Source: Candidatus Zhuqueibacterota bacterium | GTDB lineage: Bacteria > Zhuqueibacterota > Zhuqueibacteria > Oceanimicrobiales > Oceanimicrobiaceae | Direction of reading: 5' to 3' | NCBI GenBank assembly: GCA_029261995.1 | Contig: JAJDAF010000036.1 | Coordinates: forward strand, 339,470 to 403,469 | Length of the DNA: 64,000 nt | Shown here: one piece after another, positions 44,307 through 54,419 of the stretch | Layout: the number at the start of each line of letters is the position of its first letter | How positions within the stretch are numbered: the first letter of the stretch is position 1 | Notes under the pieces: model-generated | What the model was told of the DNA's origin: nothing | Seen by the model: only the letters and a program-made list of their open reading frames with translations | Database searches by the model: none | Program-made: the position numbers and the translations under genes

Positions 44307-47111
44307 CTACCCGGGTTTCAAAGTCTCAGATGTAACTCGACCTGTCTTTGGGCCTTCCACATACTCTTTCAAATATCTGCCGGTGTAGGATCTCTCACAA
44401 GCCATCACCTGCTCCGGCGTTCCGCAAACAACCAACTCGCCGCCACCGTCGCCTCCCTCAGGTCCCAAATCAATAATAGTGTCAGCACACTTGACCACAT
44501 CAAGATTGTGCTCGATAACGACAACCGAATTGCCGCCAGCAAGCAGCCGCCGGAAACAGGCCAAAAGTTTTGCGATGTCATCAAAATGCAGGCCCGTGGT
44601 CGGCTCGTCGAGCAAAAAGAGCTGGCGTTTGCCGGATTTCTCGCCAAGATGCGCGGCCAGCTTGACCCGTTGCGCTTCTCCGCCGGAGAGTGTCGTGGCC
44701 GGCTGTCCCAACCGCAAATAGCCGAGTCCGACCTCGTCCAGCACCCGTAGCTTGTTGGCCACCCGAGGCAGACGCTCAAAAAAGGCAATCGCTTCCGCCA
44801 CCGTCATCCGCAGCACCTCGGCGATGTTCTTGCCTTTGTAGCGCACATCCAAAACATCGCGGCGGTAGCGGCTGCCATTGCACTCTTCGCAAGTTAGATA
44901 AAGATCGGCGAGAAACTGCATCTCGATCTTCTCGACCCCAGCTCCCTCGCAACGTTCGCAGCGCCCACCTTCCGTGTTGAAAGAAAACGTGCCGGGTTTG
45001 AATCCCCGGGCCTTGGCCCGTAGCGTCTGCGCAAACAGTTGCCGGATGCCGTCAAAAGCTTTGGTGTAAGTCACGGGATTCGAGCGCGGCGTTCGGCCAA
45101 TGGGCGACTGGTCCACCATCACACAGCCATCAAGGTGGATGGCGCCGTCGATGCGCTCGTGCTTGCCGATGTGGCCTACGGTCGAGCCAAAATGCCGCGC
45201 CAGCCCGGCATGCAGCACATCGTGCACCAGCGTGCTTTTGCCCGAACCGGAAACGCCGGTAACCACCACGAAAGCGCCGAGGGGGATGTCCACCGAAAGG
45301 TGCTTCAGATTGTTTTCGAAGGCATTTACGATGCGTACGGTATGCCCGCTGCCACGATTACGGATGGCAGGCGTTGGAATCTCCAATTCTCCTTTCAAGT
45401 ACTGCGTCGTTAGCGTCCCCACGCCATTTGCCAGGCACTCACGGAAAGCGCCCTGCCACACAACTTCACCACCCCGCTCGCCAGCCCCTGGTCCCATGTC
45501 AACCAAATGATCGCTGATTTGCATCATCTCGCGGTCGTGTTCGACAACCACCACGGTGTTGCCCAAATCTCGAAGCGCAAGTAATATCTTGATCAGGCGC
45601 TGGTTATCGCGAGGGTGCAGTCCGATGGAAGGCTCATCCAGGACGTAGAGCGAGCCGACCAGCTTGAATCCAACGGAGGTCGCCAGATTGATGCGCTGGT
45701 ACTCACCGCCGGAAAGCGTCTGGGTACGGCGGTTCAAGGTAAGATAGCCAAGTCCAACCTCGAGCAGATAGCGAAGACGACTGCGCAATTCCTGCATGAT
45801 CTGATGCGCCACCTGCTCTTCATGCTCAGTCAATTGCAGCGAAGAGAAGAACTCCTGCGCCGCGTGAATGGGCAGGGCGCTAATCTCGCCGATGTGTTTT
45901 CCGTCGACGCGTACATTGAGCGCCTCAGGTCGCAATCGTGACATTTTGCAGTCGGGGCAGGCGACATAGCCACGGTAGCGGCTCAGCAGCACCCGGATGC
46001 CGAGCTTGTATTTCTTCCGCTCCAACCGCTTGAAGAATCCCCTGATGCCTGGAAATGGCCAGTCGCCATCGATGATGATTGCTTGATGTTCAGGCGGCAA
46101 CTCCTGCCAGGGCGTGTTGACGTTGATGCCGTGCTTTTGCGCGGTTTCGAGCATGCGGGAAAACAAGCCGCGGCGTTTCGGTGTGTTCCACGGCACGACC
46201 GCCCCCTGGCTCAGCGACTTTGTTTTGTCCGGCACCACCAGCTCCAGGTCGAGTTCGACGATTTCACCAAAACCGTTGCAGGTGGGGCAGGCGCCAAACG
46301 GATTGTTGAAGGAAAACAGGCGTGGCTGCGGGTCAATAAATTTCGTACCGCACCGAGAGCAATCAAAGGCCTGCGAAAAGCGCAGCGGCTCTCTTTCCTC
46401 AACCAGAATCACTGCGCTACCGGCGCCATTCTGAAAAGCCTGATCTAGTGAATCGGAGAGCCGGTCTCTGTCCTTCGATGCCACTTTGAGGCGGTCTACC
46501 AGCACCAGAATCTCCTGCTTGCCTTGTAGCGTGCGCGGCCTCAGGTCAGCGACATCGAGAAGCTTGCCACCAACAAGGAGCCGATAAAAGCCTCTGGATT
46601 TCAGGTCGCTGAGCGCCAGCAACTTTTCGTCTTTGAATTTGCCCGGCAGCGGAAATCCAATCTGAATTTTGGTTTGGTCGGGCAGCGCCAGCAGTTCATC
46701 GACGGCGTCCTCGACCTGATCTTGTCTGACCTCGATGTCACAGTTTGGGCAAATGGTGCGTCCCACGCGGGCGAAAAGCAGGCGTAAATAGTCATGAATC
46801 TCCGTGGCCGTGGCGACCGTCGAACGGGAATTTTTTGTGGGATTTTTCTGCTCTATTGCGACCGCGGGAGAAATGCCACGAATTTCATCGACGTCCGGCC
46901 GGTCCATTCGTTCGAGAAACTGACGCGCGTACGCCGACAGCGACTCCACGAACCGCCGCTGGCCCTCCGCGAACAGCGTATCGAATGCCAGACTCGATTT
47001 CCCGGAACCAGAGACGCCGGTAATCACGATGAGCTTATTGCGCGGCAGGTCAACATCGATGTTCTTGAGATTATGAACCCGCGCGCCACGGATTTCGATG
47101 GTGTCGTGCAT
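44307..47111 (-). CDS. uvrA: Excinuclease ABC subunit A
   Basis: This 934-residue ABC-type ATPase finds bulky DNA lesions with UvrB in nucleotide excision repair. The first Walker A is TGVSGSGKS (31-39) and a second [10 protein letters not shown] lies near residue 610; ABC signatures [13 protein letters not shown] and [12 protein letters not shown] are clear. Zinc fingers are CSRCG...CPTCNGFG and CERCEGAG...[16 protein letters not shown] near residue 122 may be an extra cysteine pair. DEPSIGLH and DEPTTGLH mark the Walker B regions. Length is typical. It is divergent from the ACT-domain gene. Confidence 0.97.
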   Translation of the reverse strand: MHDTIEIRGARVHNLKNIDVDLPRNKLIVITGVSGSGKSSLAFDTLFAEGQRRFVESLSAYARQFLERMDRPDVDEIRGISPAVAIEQKNPTKNSRSTVATATEIHDYLRLLFARVGRTICPNCDIEVRQDQVEDAVDELLALPDQTKIQIGFPLPGKFKDEKLLALSDLKSRGFYRLLVGGKLLDVADLRPRTLQGKQEILVLVDRLKVASKDRDRLSDSLDQAFQNGAGSAVILVEEREPLRFSQAFDCSRCGTKFIDPQPRLFSFNNPFGACPTCNGFGEIVELDLELVVPDKTKSLSQGAVVPWNTPKRRGLFSRMLETAQKHGINVNTPWQELPPEHQAIIIDGDWPFPGIRGFFKRLERKKYKLGIRVLLSRYRGYVACPDCKMSRLRPEALNVRVDGKHIGEISALPIHAAQEFFSSLQLTEHEEQVAHQIMQELRSRLRYLLEVGLGYLTLNRRTQTLSGGEYQRINLATSVGFKLVGSLYVLDEPSIGLHPRDNQRLIKILLALRDLGNTVVVVEHDREMMQISDHLVDMGPGAGERGGEVVWQGAFRECLANGVGTLTTQYLKGELEIPTPAIRNRGSGHTVRIVNAFENNLKHLSVDIPLGAFVVVTGVSGSGKSTLVHDVLHAGLARHFGSTVGHIGKHERIDGAIHLDGCVMVDQSPIGRTPRSNPVTYTKAFDGIRQLFAQTLRAKARGFKPGTFSFNTEGGRCERCEGAGVEKIEMQFLADLYLTCEECNGSRYRRDVLDVRYKGKNIAEVLRMTVAEAIAFFERLPRVANKLRVLDEVGLGYLRLGQPATTLSGGEAQRVKLAAHLGEKSGKRQLFLLDEPTTGLHFDDIAKLLACFRRLLAGGNSVVVIEHNLDVVKCADTIIDLGPEGGDGGGELVVCGTPEQVMACERSYTGRYLKEYVEGPKTGRVTSETLKPG

Positions 47112-47337
47112 GCAGCAAATATAAGAAGAAAAGAAAGAAGAAAAAAGCAGTCCTGCGAGGAATCGGCTTGACTAAGGTCCAGCCTATCGCTAAATTGATT
47201 GCAGTCTTGTTGTTTCGACACTTGAGGGACAGGATGAGCTTTCAGGTCATGCCTTTCAGCTTCTGAACCAGCAACTGTCCACTCAAAACGGCCCTTCACG
47301 GCATCAAATCACCACTTCTCAACCAAGGGAGGTCATC

Positions 47338-47721
47338 ATGCCGCTGGAAAAACAAATCTCCATTTTTGTAAAGAACAAGGTTGGCAGCCTGAGCGAACTC
47401 TGCACCGGGCTTGCCAAGGATGGTGTTAACGTACGCGCCATGTACACGGTGGAAGATATCGACTGGGGGATTGTCGGCCTGATCCCCGACAACCTGGAAA
47501 AGGCCAAGGAGACCCTGCAAAAACTTGGCTACCGATTTGGCGAAAACACTGTTCTGACGGTCGAGCGCGATAATGAGCCTGGCATGCTGGCTAAAATCGC
47601 CACGCAACTCACCGAAAACAACATCAACATCGTTCAGACATTTGCGACGGCGGCAGGCAGCCGAAGCTTGATCGTGTTGCTGACAACAGATGACAAGAAG
47701 GCGGAGCAGGTGTTGAGTTGA
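47338..47721 (+). CDS. Tandem ACT-domain protein
   Basis: This 127-residue protein consists of two ACT domains (about 5-65 and 70-127), each with the amino-acid-binding G-turn: KNKVGSLSELCTGLAKDGVNV and NEPGMLAKIATQLTENNINI. Stand-alone ACT pairs are thought to sense amino acids and control partner enzymes; the partner is not evident here. AAGGGAGG lies 5 bases before the ATG. It is a single-gene unit ending at a strong terminator shared with the convergent pnt operon. Confidence 0.85.
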   Translation: MPLEKQISIFVKNKVGSLSELCTGLAKDGVNVRAMYTVEDIDWGIVGLIPDNLEKAKETLQKLGYRFGENTVLTVERDNEPGMLAKIATQLTENNINIVQTFATAAGSRSLIVLLTTDDKKAEQVLS

Positions 47722-47754
47722 CGGTGGCGATTTGCCTTCTCACCACAAAAAAAA

Positions 47755-47780
47755 TGCCGCGCAAGCAACCTTGCGCGGCA
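47755..47780 (-). terminator. Bidirectional terminator between the ACT gene and the pnt operon
   Basis: TGCCGCGCAAG (47755-47765) and CTTGCGCGGCA (47770-47780) form an 11-bp perfect stem with a 4-base loop. On the minus strand it runs into eight T residues, ending the pnt operon; the plus-strand ACT gene meets the same hairpin. Confidence 0.85.
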
Positions 47781-47837
47781 AAGAAGTGACACCTTTTCGA
47801 ACCGGCCAAGCCCTTAACGCGGGCTGATGGCAGCAAC

Positions 47838-49211
47838 TTACCCCTTCAAGACCTGAACGATCTCCGTCACCATCTTCTTCGCATCTCCAAACAGCATCAT
47901 GGTCTTGTCGTCGTAGAACAGTTCATTGTCTTCGCCGGCGAATCCAACGGAAAGACTGCGCTTGACGATCATCACGGTGCGAGCCTGATCGACATTCAGA
48001 ATCGGCATGCCATAGAGCGCGCTGCCCTTTTTGGAGCGTGCCGCAGGATTGATAACATCGTTTGCCCCGATTACCAGGACCACGTCGGTATTCTGAAAAT
48101 CATCGTTGATGGCGTCCATTTCGAGCAGCAGATCATAGGGCACATTGGCTTCAGCAAGCAGCACGTTCATGTGACCTGGCATACGTCCGGCAACCGGGTG
48201 AATGGCATAGCGGACCTTGAGGCCGCGGTCCATGAGAATCTGCGCGGTTTCCTGCAGGACGTGTTGGGCCTGCGCCACAGCGAGTCCGTAGCCGGGCACA
48301 ATGACGACAGATTGCGCGTTGTCGAACATCACGACAGCGTCTTGGGCGGTGTAGCGCGTGACCGACCTCTGCTCGCCAGAACCGCCATCAGCCGAACCGC
48401 CGTCACTTCCAACCGCGGCAAACAAAACATTGCCCAGCGAGCGATTCATGGCCACACACATAATCTGCGTCAGGATGATACCCGATGCGCCAACCAAAGC
48501 GCCACCGATGATAAGAACGTTGTTTGAGATGACGAAACCGGTCGCTGCAGCAGCTAGACCAGAGTAAGAGTTCAACAGGGAAATCACAACGGGCATATCT
48601 GCGCCACCGATGGGAATGACCGAAGTCACGCCCAGCACAGCGGCCACCACAAAAATGCCAAGCAGCAGGTTGGTGTTGCTGAAGTCCATGCACAACATTG
48701 CGCCCAGAGCAATAGCACCCAAAACAAGCAGGGCATTCAAGACTTGCTGTCCGCGGAATGTGATTGGCGCACCTTTCATGATGCCTTGCAGCTTGGCGAA
48801 CGCAATCAAACTGCCAGTGAACGTCACAGTGCCAATCAGGACGCTCAACCCGATGGTGGCGATGACATTGACTTCCGCATTTCCGGTCATCTGATAGAAT
48901 TCCGAACTCGCGACGAGCGTTGATGCGCCACCGCCGAGCCCATTAAAAAACGCCACCAACTGCGGCATCCCGGTCAATTGCACCTTCTTGGCCATAACAG
49001 CGCCGATGGCCGAACCGACGACCAGGCCTACTATGATATAGGTGAAATCGATGATCTTCTGATCGAGCAAAGTAATCACGACGGCCACCAGCATGGCTGC
49101 CATCGCCAGTTGATTACCTTTGCGAGCGGTTTTTGGAGAGCTGAGTTTCTTCAGACCAAGAATGAAGAGAACAGCAGAGATGAGATAAACCAGATTTGTA
49201 ATCGTCGGCAT
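47838..49211 (-). CDS. pntB: NAD(P) transhydrogenase beta subunit
   Basis: This 457-residue protein has about eight to nine membrane helices in the first 270 residues and a C-terminal NADP(H)-binding domain III (VVIVPGYGLAVAQAQHVLQE, HPVAGRMPGHMNVLLAEANVPYD and GANDVINPAAR). The enzyme uses the proton motive force to make NADPH from NADH. It is the last gene of a three-gene operon. GGADMPVVISLLNSYSGLAAA is a strongly conserved membrane stretch. Confidence 0.96.
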   Translation of the reverse strand: MPTITNLVYLISAVLFILGLKKLSSPKTARKGNQLAMAAMLVAVVITLLDQKIIDFTYIIVGLVVGSAIGAVMAKKVQLTGMPQLVAFFNGLGGGASTLVASSEFYQMTGNAEVNVIATIGLSVLIGTVTFTGSLIAFAKLQGIMKGAPITFRGQQVLNALLVLGAIALGAMLCMDFSNTNLLLGIFVVAAVLGVTSVIPIGGADMPVVISLLNSYSGLAAAATGFVISNNVLIIGGALVGASGIILTQIMCVAMNRSLGNVLFAAVGSDGGSADGGSGEQRSVTRYTAQDAVVMFDNAQSVVIVPGYGLAVAQAQHVLQETAQILMDRGLKVRYAIHPVAGRMPGHMNVLLAEANVPYDLLLEMDAINDDFQNTDVVLVIGANDVINPAARSKKGSALYGMPILNVDQARTVMIVKRSLSVGFAGEDNELFYDDKTMMLFGDAKKMVTEIVQVLKG

Positions 49212-49228
49212 GATAGCTGTTACTCCTC

Positions 49229-49519
49229 CTATTTAGAATCTTTATCTTTGAACATTTCCAGCATGCGGTCTGTCACCATGAATCCTCCGACCACATTGAT
49301 GGTTGCGAAAATGACGGCCAGAACGCCCAAAACGGTCGCGAGTTGAGAATGGCCGGCGCCGGTACTCAAAAGGGCCCCGACTACGGTGATGCCCGAAACA
49401 GCATTTGACCCCGACATCAAAGGTGTGTGCAAAAGCGGGGGTACCTTCGTGATGACCTCAAAGCCAATAAAAACGGCCAGTACGAAGATATAAACGGAAA
49501 TCAGAATGACGTCAGTCAT
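49229..49519 (-). CDS. pntAB: NAD(P) transhydrogenase membrane subunit alpha-2
   Basis: This 96-residue protein with three hydrophobic helices corresponds to the membrane half of the alpha chain when it is split (PntA2/PntAB type). It has FIGFEVITKVPPLLHTPLMSGSNAVSGIT and ends FMVTDRMLEMF. Split alpha is common outside enterobacteria. It lies 17 bases before pntB and follows pntAA after 30 bases. Confidence 0.93.
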   Translation of the reverse strand: MTDVILISVYIFVLAVFIGFEVITKVPPLLHTPLMSGSNAVSGITVVGALLSTGAGHSQLATVLGVLAVIFATINVVGGFMVTDRMLEMFKDKDSK

Positions 49520-49549
49520 ATTGTTATCCTCACGGTTTAGATCCCGGCG

Positions 49550-50692
49550 CTAGCCGTTAAAATTCTTTTTCACCATCTCATTTACAATTTCGCCGTTGTG
49601 AGTCAGGCAGCCGTTGCGGGTAATCTCGTCTTCAAAATCCAGCTCACCTTCAGCGAAAAGATGTTTGAACAGGGTAATGACGTTCTTGGAGTGCATTTGG
49701 CTGGCGTGAATCGGCACTGTGCTCGCCAGATTCACAGCGCCGAAAATGGTAACGCCATGTTTTACGACAACCTCGTTTGGCTTGGAAAGCTCACAGTTAC
49801 CGCCCTCAGCCGCAGCCAAATCTACGATGACAGAGCCGGGGCGCATGAGTTTCACCATTTCTTCAGTTACGAGAAGCGGTGACTGCTTGCCAAAAATTTG
49901 TGCTGTCGAGATCAGTGCATCGACTTTGGGCAAACGCGAGGCGATTGCTTCCTGTTCTTTCTTCAGGAATTCATCCGACATTTCTTTCGCGTAGCCGCCG
50001 GCAGTTTCGACATCTTCCGGCATCTCCATCTCGACAAACTGTGCGCCGAGGCTTTCAATTTGTTCTTTCACCACCGGACGCGGATCGAAGGCCTCAACCT
50101 TGGCTCCCAGCCGCTTTGCGGTTGCAATCGCCTGCAGACCGGCAACACCAGCCCCGAGAATAAATACGGACGCAGGAGGAATAGTGCCAGCCGCCGTCAT
50201 CAGTAGCGGAAAGAATTTTCCGAGATGGTCAGCGGCCACCAGCACGGCCTTGTAACCTGCAACGGTCGACATCGAACTGAGAATGTCCATCGATTGCGCT
50301 TTCGTGATACGCGGCAAGTATTCCATGGCGACGCCGGTGATCTTGCGCTGAAGCAGCATCGGCAAAAGCTGGGCATGAGTCGCGGGTGGAAAAGAGCCGA
50401 CCAGAGTTGCGCCCTCTTTTAGCATCTCAATTTCGTGTTTATTCAGCGCAGTGTTTTGTTGGGGTGCCTGAAACTTGATCACTGCATCGACGCTACCGTA
50501 CAACTCTTCCGCGCCTGCAACGATCTTTGCTCCAGCTGCCTCATACTCGGAATCCGGGAAAGTCGCCTTGTCGCCAGCGCCGGCTTCCACAAAAACTTCG
50601 TGCTCATCTTTGGTCAGGATGGAAACCATGGAAGGGATAATGGCGACGCGCGTTTCGCCTTCCATTATTTCTTTTGGGATCCCAATTTTCAA
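49550..50692 (-). CDS. pntAA: NAD(P) transhydrogenase NAD-binding subunit alpha-1
   Basis: With a TTG start at 50690-50692 (AGGAGG 5 bases upstream, at 50698-50703) the protein has 380 residues and begins MKIGIPKEIMEGETRVA, as the family does. The longer open frame to 50779 adds an unconserved stretch and ignores that ribosome-binding site. Residues 1-135 and 170-370 match the alanine dehydrogenase/PNT fold, with the dinucleotide-binding FILGAGVAGLQAIATAKRLGA. Domain I binds NAD(H). First gene of pntAA-pntAB-pntB. Confidence 0.94.
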   Translation of the reverse strand: MKIGIPKEIMEGETRVAIIPSMVSILTKDEHEVFVEAGAGDKATFPDSEYEAAGAKIVAGAEELYGSVDAVIKFQAPQQNTALNKHEIEMLKEGATLVGSFPPATHAQLLPMLLQRKITGVAMEYLPRITKAQSMDILSSMSTVAGYKAVLVAADHLGKFFPLLMTAAGTIPPASVFILGAGVAGLQAIATAKRLGAKVEAFDPRPVVKEQIESLGAQFVEMEMPEDVETAGGYAKEMSDEFLKKEQEAIASRLPKVDALISTAQIFGKQSPLLVTEEMVKLMRPGSVIVDLAAAEGGNCELSKPNEVVVKHGVTIFGAVNLASTVPIHASQMHSKNVITLFKHLFAEGELDFEDEITRNGCLTHNGEIVNEMVKKNFNG

Positions 50693-51075
50693 TTTGTCCT
50701 CCTGTTGCTTGGTCTGAAGTGTGCTGTTATCGTGAAGTAGTTGATTTCGCTTCTGTTGACCCCACGAAATTGGCGTCAAGAATCAAGGTTGATGTGCCGC
50801 AACAAATCTAGTGCCACAATTCTTAAAGTCAACAAATTTTTGAAAACACGCTAAGTCTATGATTATTTGGACCATAATAAAACCTTAACCCGCCAGCGGA
50901 TTGCCCCACAAAGTTGCTTTTCCGATTGTTGAAAAAAGCCGGGAGTCTTTTTCTCATTTTTAACAACGGCGAATATAGCAAACCCGTAGTCTAAACACAA
51001 GCCGAATTGTTCTGCCCCCACCATCAGAATGAAATTGGAGGATATGCGGATTGAAATTGCAGTCCACTGCTCCTG
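50693..51075 (-). promoter_or_regulatory. 383-bp region with the pnt operon promoter
   Basis: No gene is seen. On the minus strand TTGACT (50827-50832) and TAGATT (50805-50810), 16 bp apart, make a good sigma70-type promoter with a leader of about 95 bases to the AGGAGG. The rest is AT-rich spacer between clpS and pntAA. Confidence 0.55.
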
Positions 51076-51360
51076 CTATCCTCTGATTTCAACAATAAGT
51101 TCAATCTGCCGGAGAACTCCGGCAACGGCGTGACACTTGGAGAATTCGCCGCGAAACACGACGGCTTTCCCTTTCATGTGGGCTTCGAAAGTCACGCGTT
51201 TTGCTTCATCCAGAGGGCAGGAAGTCGCCTTCTGCACCTGAATAATAACCTCGTCGAAAGAATGCACTTCGTCGTTAAACAGGATGACTTGCCACGGCTC
51301 ATCAATGGCTGGCTTGTCATCGGCCACATCCTGTTCCTGAGGTCGGATTGTGGCGGTCAT
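51076..51360 (-). CDS. clpS: ATP-dependent Clp protease adaptor
   Basis: This 94-residue protein is a typical ClpS: a variable N-terminal 22 residues, then WQVILFNDEVHSFDEVIIQV and AKRVTFEAHMKGKAVVFRG to LRQIELIVEI. ClpS binds the N-domain of ClpA/ClpC and delivers N-degron proteins. The NDE and the HMKG helix form the N-degron pocket. Its start overlaps the mutY stop by 4 bases. clpA is not in the window. Confidence 0.9.
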   Translation of the reverse strand: MTATIRPQEQDVADDKPAIDEPWQVILFNDEVHSFDEVIIQVQKATSCPLDEAKRVTFEAHMKGKAVVFRGEFSKCHAVAGVLRQIELIVEIRG

Positions 51361-52448
51361 CTGCGATTCTCCATGAGCGCCTCAAGAATTTTCTTATTTG
51401 ATTTTGGCAAAGCGAGTGCGGTGACTTGCTCCGGTTCCAGCCAATCCCAGTCAGCAGCAGTTTTCGGCGATGGCTGTCCCGCCAGATACCTGCACTGAAA
51501 CGCGTGCAGCGTAATTTTGAAATGGGTATACGCATGTGGCACGGTCCGGAAATGTGCGAGCACATCGACCTCCACCTGCATCTCATCTTGAATTTCCCGT
51601 TCCAGGCACCGCTCCAGACTCTCGTTCTTCTCCTGCTTACCGCCGGGGAATTCCCAAAGACCACCCAGCATCCCGCTTGTCGGGCGCCGCACCATCAAAA
51701 GTCTATCGTCATTCCAGACGATTCCAACAGCGATGTCATAATGTGGCCGCTTTCTGGGTGGGATTTTGGCAGGCAACACCGAAGGGTCCCGCATCGTTTG
51801 ATGAGCCTGACAGAAAGACGCAACCGGACACTCCGAGCAATTCGGTTTCTTTGGCGTGCAAACCGTCGCGCCAAGCTCCATCATCGCTTGATTGAAATCA
51901 CCGGCCTGGCCCGCCGGCAAGAGTTCCGTTGCAGCGTTTACAATGCCTGACTTGGCGGTTTTCTGACTTGGCGGCGTCAGAATCTTCATCACCCGGGCAA
52001 GCACCCGGATGACATTGCCATCCACGACCGGGTAATTCTCGTTGTAAGCGATGCTGGCCACGGCCGCCGCCGTGTAAGGCCCGATGCCTGGAATTTTCAG
52101 CAGAGCTTCGTGCGTGTTTGGCAAGACCCCGCCTTGCTCGTTCACGAGAACACGCGCCGCCCTTTGTAAGTTGCGGGCGCGGGCGTAGTATCCCAAGCCC
52201 TCCCAGGCTTTCAGGATGTCTGCCAGCGCTGCCTCAGCCAAAGCGCGCAAATCGGGAAACTCTTTCACGAATCGGTTGTAGTAAGGAATGACCGTACCGA
52301 CTTGAGTTTGCTGTAGCATGACCTCCGAAATCCATGTTTTGTATGGATTTTCTACGCGACGCCAAGGCAAGTCCCGCTTGTTGACAGCGTACCACGCCAG
52401 CAGCTTGCTCGAAAAGGCGGATGTGAATTTTTTTTCCAACTTTATCAT
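51357..52448 (-). CDS. mutY: A/G-specific adenine glycosylase
   Basis: This 363-residue enzyme removes adenine mispaired with 8-oxoguanine. E42 (SEVMLQQTQV) and D143 (VVDGNVIRV) are the catalytic pair and PGIGPYTAAAVASIAY is the helix-hairpin-helix. C-x6-C-x2-C-x5-C (CTPKKPNCSECPVASFC) is the [4Fe-4S] site. The C-terminal domain is Nudix-like with GGK...E...REIQDE, as in MutY, where it reads 8-oxoG. First gene of a pair with clpS. Confidence 0.95.
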   Translation of the reverse strand: MIKLEKKFTSAFSSKLLAWYAVNKRDLPWRRVENPYKTWISEVMLQQTQVGTVIPYYNRFVKEFPDLRALAEAALADILKAWEGLGYYARARNLQRAARVLVNEQGGVLPNTHEALLKIPGIGPYTAAAVASIAYNENYPVVDGNVIRVLARVMKILTPPSQKTAKSGIVNAATELLPAGQAGDFNQAMMELGATVCTPKKPNCSECPVASFCQAHQTMRDPSVLPAKIPPRKRPHYDIAVGIVWNDDRLLMVRRPTSGMLGGLWEFPGGKQEKNESLERCLEREIQDEMQVEVDVLAHFRTVPHAYTHFKITLHAFQCRYLAGQPSPKTAADWDWLEPEQVTALALPKSNKKILEALMENRR

Positions 52449-52661
52449 ATGCTTGAAATGAATGGCAAATATTTGTATATTTTGTCAACCCTTGGAGAAC
52501 GGCGACATCCTGCGCCGGCGTGAATAACCGCCAGATCCCAATTTGCCAAATATGGAACTTTTGTAGTATTTGACAGGTTGGGATTTTCTTGCAATTGTGT
52601 GCGAAGTTCACCGGTTAAATGGTAAATAAAAGGACGTTACAAGCATTTAAGGAGTTATTGC

Positions 52662-53141
52662 ATGAAAAGCTACTACTTCACTGAAAAAGGGTATGAAAAA
52701 CTCAGGGCCGAAATCGATGAGCTTGAAAAATTCATAAAGCAAGACATCGCGCGTGAAATCGGCGCCGCACGCGAGCACGGGGATCTGCGTGAAAATGCGG
52801 AATACGAAGCTGCCAAAGAAAAGCAGGCCAATTACATGGCGAAGCTTGGGCAGATGCAGGAACGCTTCATGAACGCCCAAGTGATCCGTAGGGAAGACCT
52901 GCCGGCGGACACCATCACCCTCGGCAAAAAAGTAAAAGTCAAAGACGTTGCTTCAGGGCAAGAAGAAAACTACACAATTCTCGGTGATGGTGAAACCGAC
53001 ATAGACAAAGGCATCATCAGCTATCAATCACCCGTAGCGCGCGCGCTCATCAATCACCAGCAAGATGATGAAGTGCAGGTTCAACTGCCTCGCGGAACCA
53101 AGACGTTCAAGATTCTCTCGGTCGAGTTTTTTGAAGACTGA
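52662..53141 (+). CDS. greA: Transcription elongation factor GreA
   Basis: This 159-residue protein has the antiparallel coiled coil of GreA (residues 1-75, YYFTEKGYEKLRAEIDELEK to REHGDLRENAEYEAAKEKQ, with the acidic D41/E44 tip) and an FKBP-like C-terminal domain. GreA stimulates RNA cleavage by stalled RNA polymerase. AAGGAG precedes the ATG. A perfect TTGACA at 52570-52575 may be its -35 box, though the -10 is weak. Standard length. Confidence 0.96.
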   Translation: MKSYYFTEKGYEKLRAEIDELEKFIKQDIAREIGAAREHGDLRENAEYEAAKEKQANYMAKLGQMQERFMNAQVIRREDLPADTITLGKKVKVKDVASGQEENYTILGDGETDIDKGIISYQSPVARALINHQQDDEVQVQLPRGTKTFKILSVEFFED

Positions 53142-53260
53142 CCAGACCGGCGGTCAGGCCACGAAAAAGGATCGACCGAGTGAGCGTGCAGCTATCAGCA
53201 TCCTTGCTGGACGAAAAGACCCGAAGTCGGTCCAATTCTCAAGGTCAGAAGAGATGAGAC

Positions 53261-54370
53261 ATGCGTGATATCATCTTAGAGTCAACTCGACTGCTGCGAG
53301 AAGGCGTGCCTCACGTGGTCGCAACCGTGGTCAAAACCAGAGGGATGACCCCGCAGAAATCCGGAGCCAAGCTATTGATTCGCGAGGATGGTTCCAGCCT
53401 TGGCACTCTCGGCGGCGGTTGCGTCGAAGGTGACATGTGGTGGTACGCAAAAGAAATCTTGCGTGACGGCTCGGGACCGCAACTCCGCGTCTACACCCTG
53501 ACCGCGGACCTGGCTGAAAAGGATGGACTGGTTTGCGGCGGAACCATGCATTTTTGGCTCGAACCTTTCAGGGGCCAGGCAGCCGATCACAGCTCGATTT
53601 CAGAGATCGAGCATGCCCGCGGAGGAGGCCCACCGGTGGCGCTGGCGACAGTTGTCAAGGGGAACGACCTGCTTCAAACCGGCAAAAAAATTCTCATTCA
53701 GGATGACGGCAGGTTGCAGGGTACACTTGGGTCACCCGGGCTCGATGAAGAACTTGCGAAAGTGGGCCGCCAGCTTGCTCCGAACGGAGAGGACAGGCTC
53801 ATCGAAACGGAAGCCGGGGCGGAAATCTACGTTGAGGGATTTACGGCGCCGCCAACGCTGATTGTGCTTGGAGCCGGCCACGTTGGCAAAGCGGTCTGCA
53901 GTCTCGCTCCAGCCCTCGGCTTTCAGGTCGTCATCATCGATGACAGGCCGGAATTCGCGAACAAGAAGCGGTTCCCGGAAGCGTCTGAAATCATGGTCGC
54001 GGAATTTGACAAGGCTTTGCAACAGCGCGACGTACACCGCAATTCATTCATTCTGATAGCCACACGGGGGCACAAACTCGACGACATGGCGACGCTGGCT
54101 GCCGTGGAAACCGAAGCTCGCTACATCGGATTGCTGGGCAGCAAACGCAAGAACGTTCTCATCTTCAAATCATTATTGAAACACGGCGTTGCAGCGGCTC
54201 GCATTCATGAGATACACGCGCCGGTGGGTCTCGACATCGGGGCGCTGACTCCGGAGGAAATCGCGGTGAGCGTGATGGCGGAGATCATCTCCTGCATCCG
54301 TGGCGGAAGCGGCGAGTCGATGAAAATGGATGCAGAGCTGATAGCGACGCTCGCCGACGAAACTGATTAG
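53261..54370 (+). CDS. XdhC/CoxI family protein
   Basis: This 369-residue protein has the XdhC_CoxI N-terminal domain (TRGMTPQKSGAKLLI, LGTLGGGCVEGDMW, GLVCGGTMHFWLEPF). A C-terminal Rossmann domain follows (TLIVLGAGHVGKAVCSLAPALGFQVVIIDD to ATRGHKLDDMATLAAV). XdhC proteins sulfurate or insert the molybdenum cofactor of xanthine dehydrogenase-type enzymes. No molybdo-hydroxylase or moco gene is seen here, so its client lies elsewhere or it has another role. It precedes lspA by 49 bases. Confidence 0.88.
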   Translation: MRDIILESTRLLREGVPHVVATVVKTRGMTPQKSGAKLLIREDGSSLGTLGGGCVEGDMWWYAKEILRDGSGPQLRVYTLTADLAEKDGLVCGGTMHFWLEPFRGQAADHSSISEIEHARGGGPPVALATVVKGNDLLQTGKKILIQDDGRLQGTLGSPGLDEELAKVGRQLAPNGEDRLIETEAGAEIYVEGFTAPPTLIVLGAGHVGKAVCSLAPALGFQVVIIDDRPEFANKKRFPEASEIMVAEFDKALQQRDVHRNSFILIATRGHKLDDMATLAAVETEARYIGLLGSKRKNVLIFKSLLKHGVAAARIHEIHAPVGLDIGALTPEEIAVSVMAEIISCIRGGSGESMKMDAELIATLADETD

Positions 54371-54419
54371 AATATTGCCTGGTCTCCCTTGCGGGAGGCG
54401 ACCAAACCAAGGACATTTC

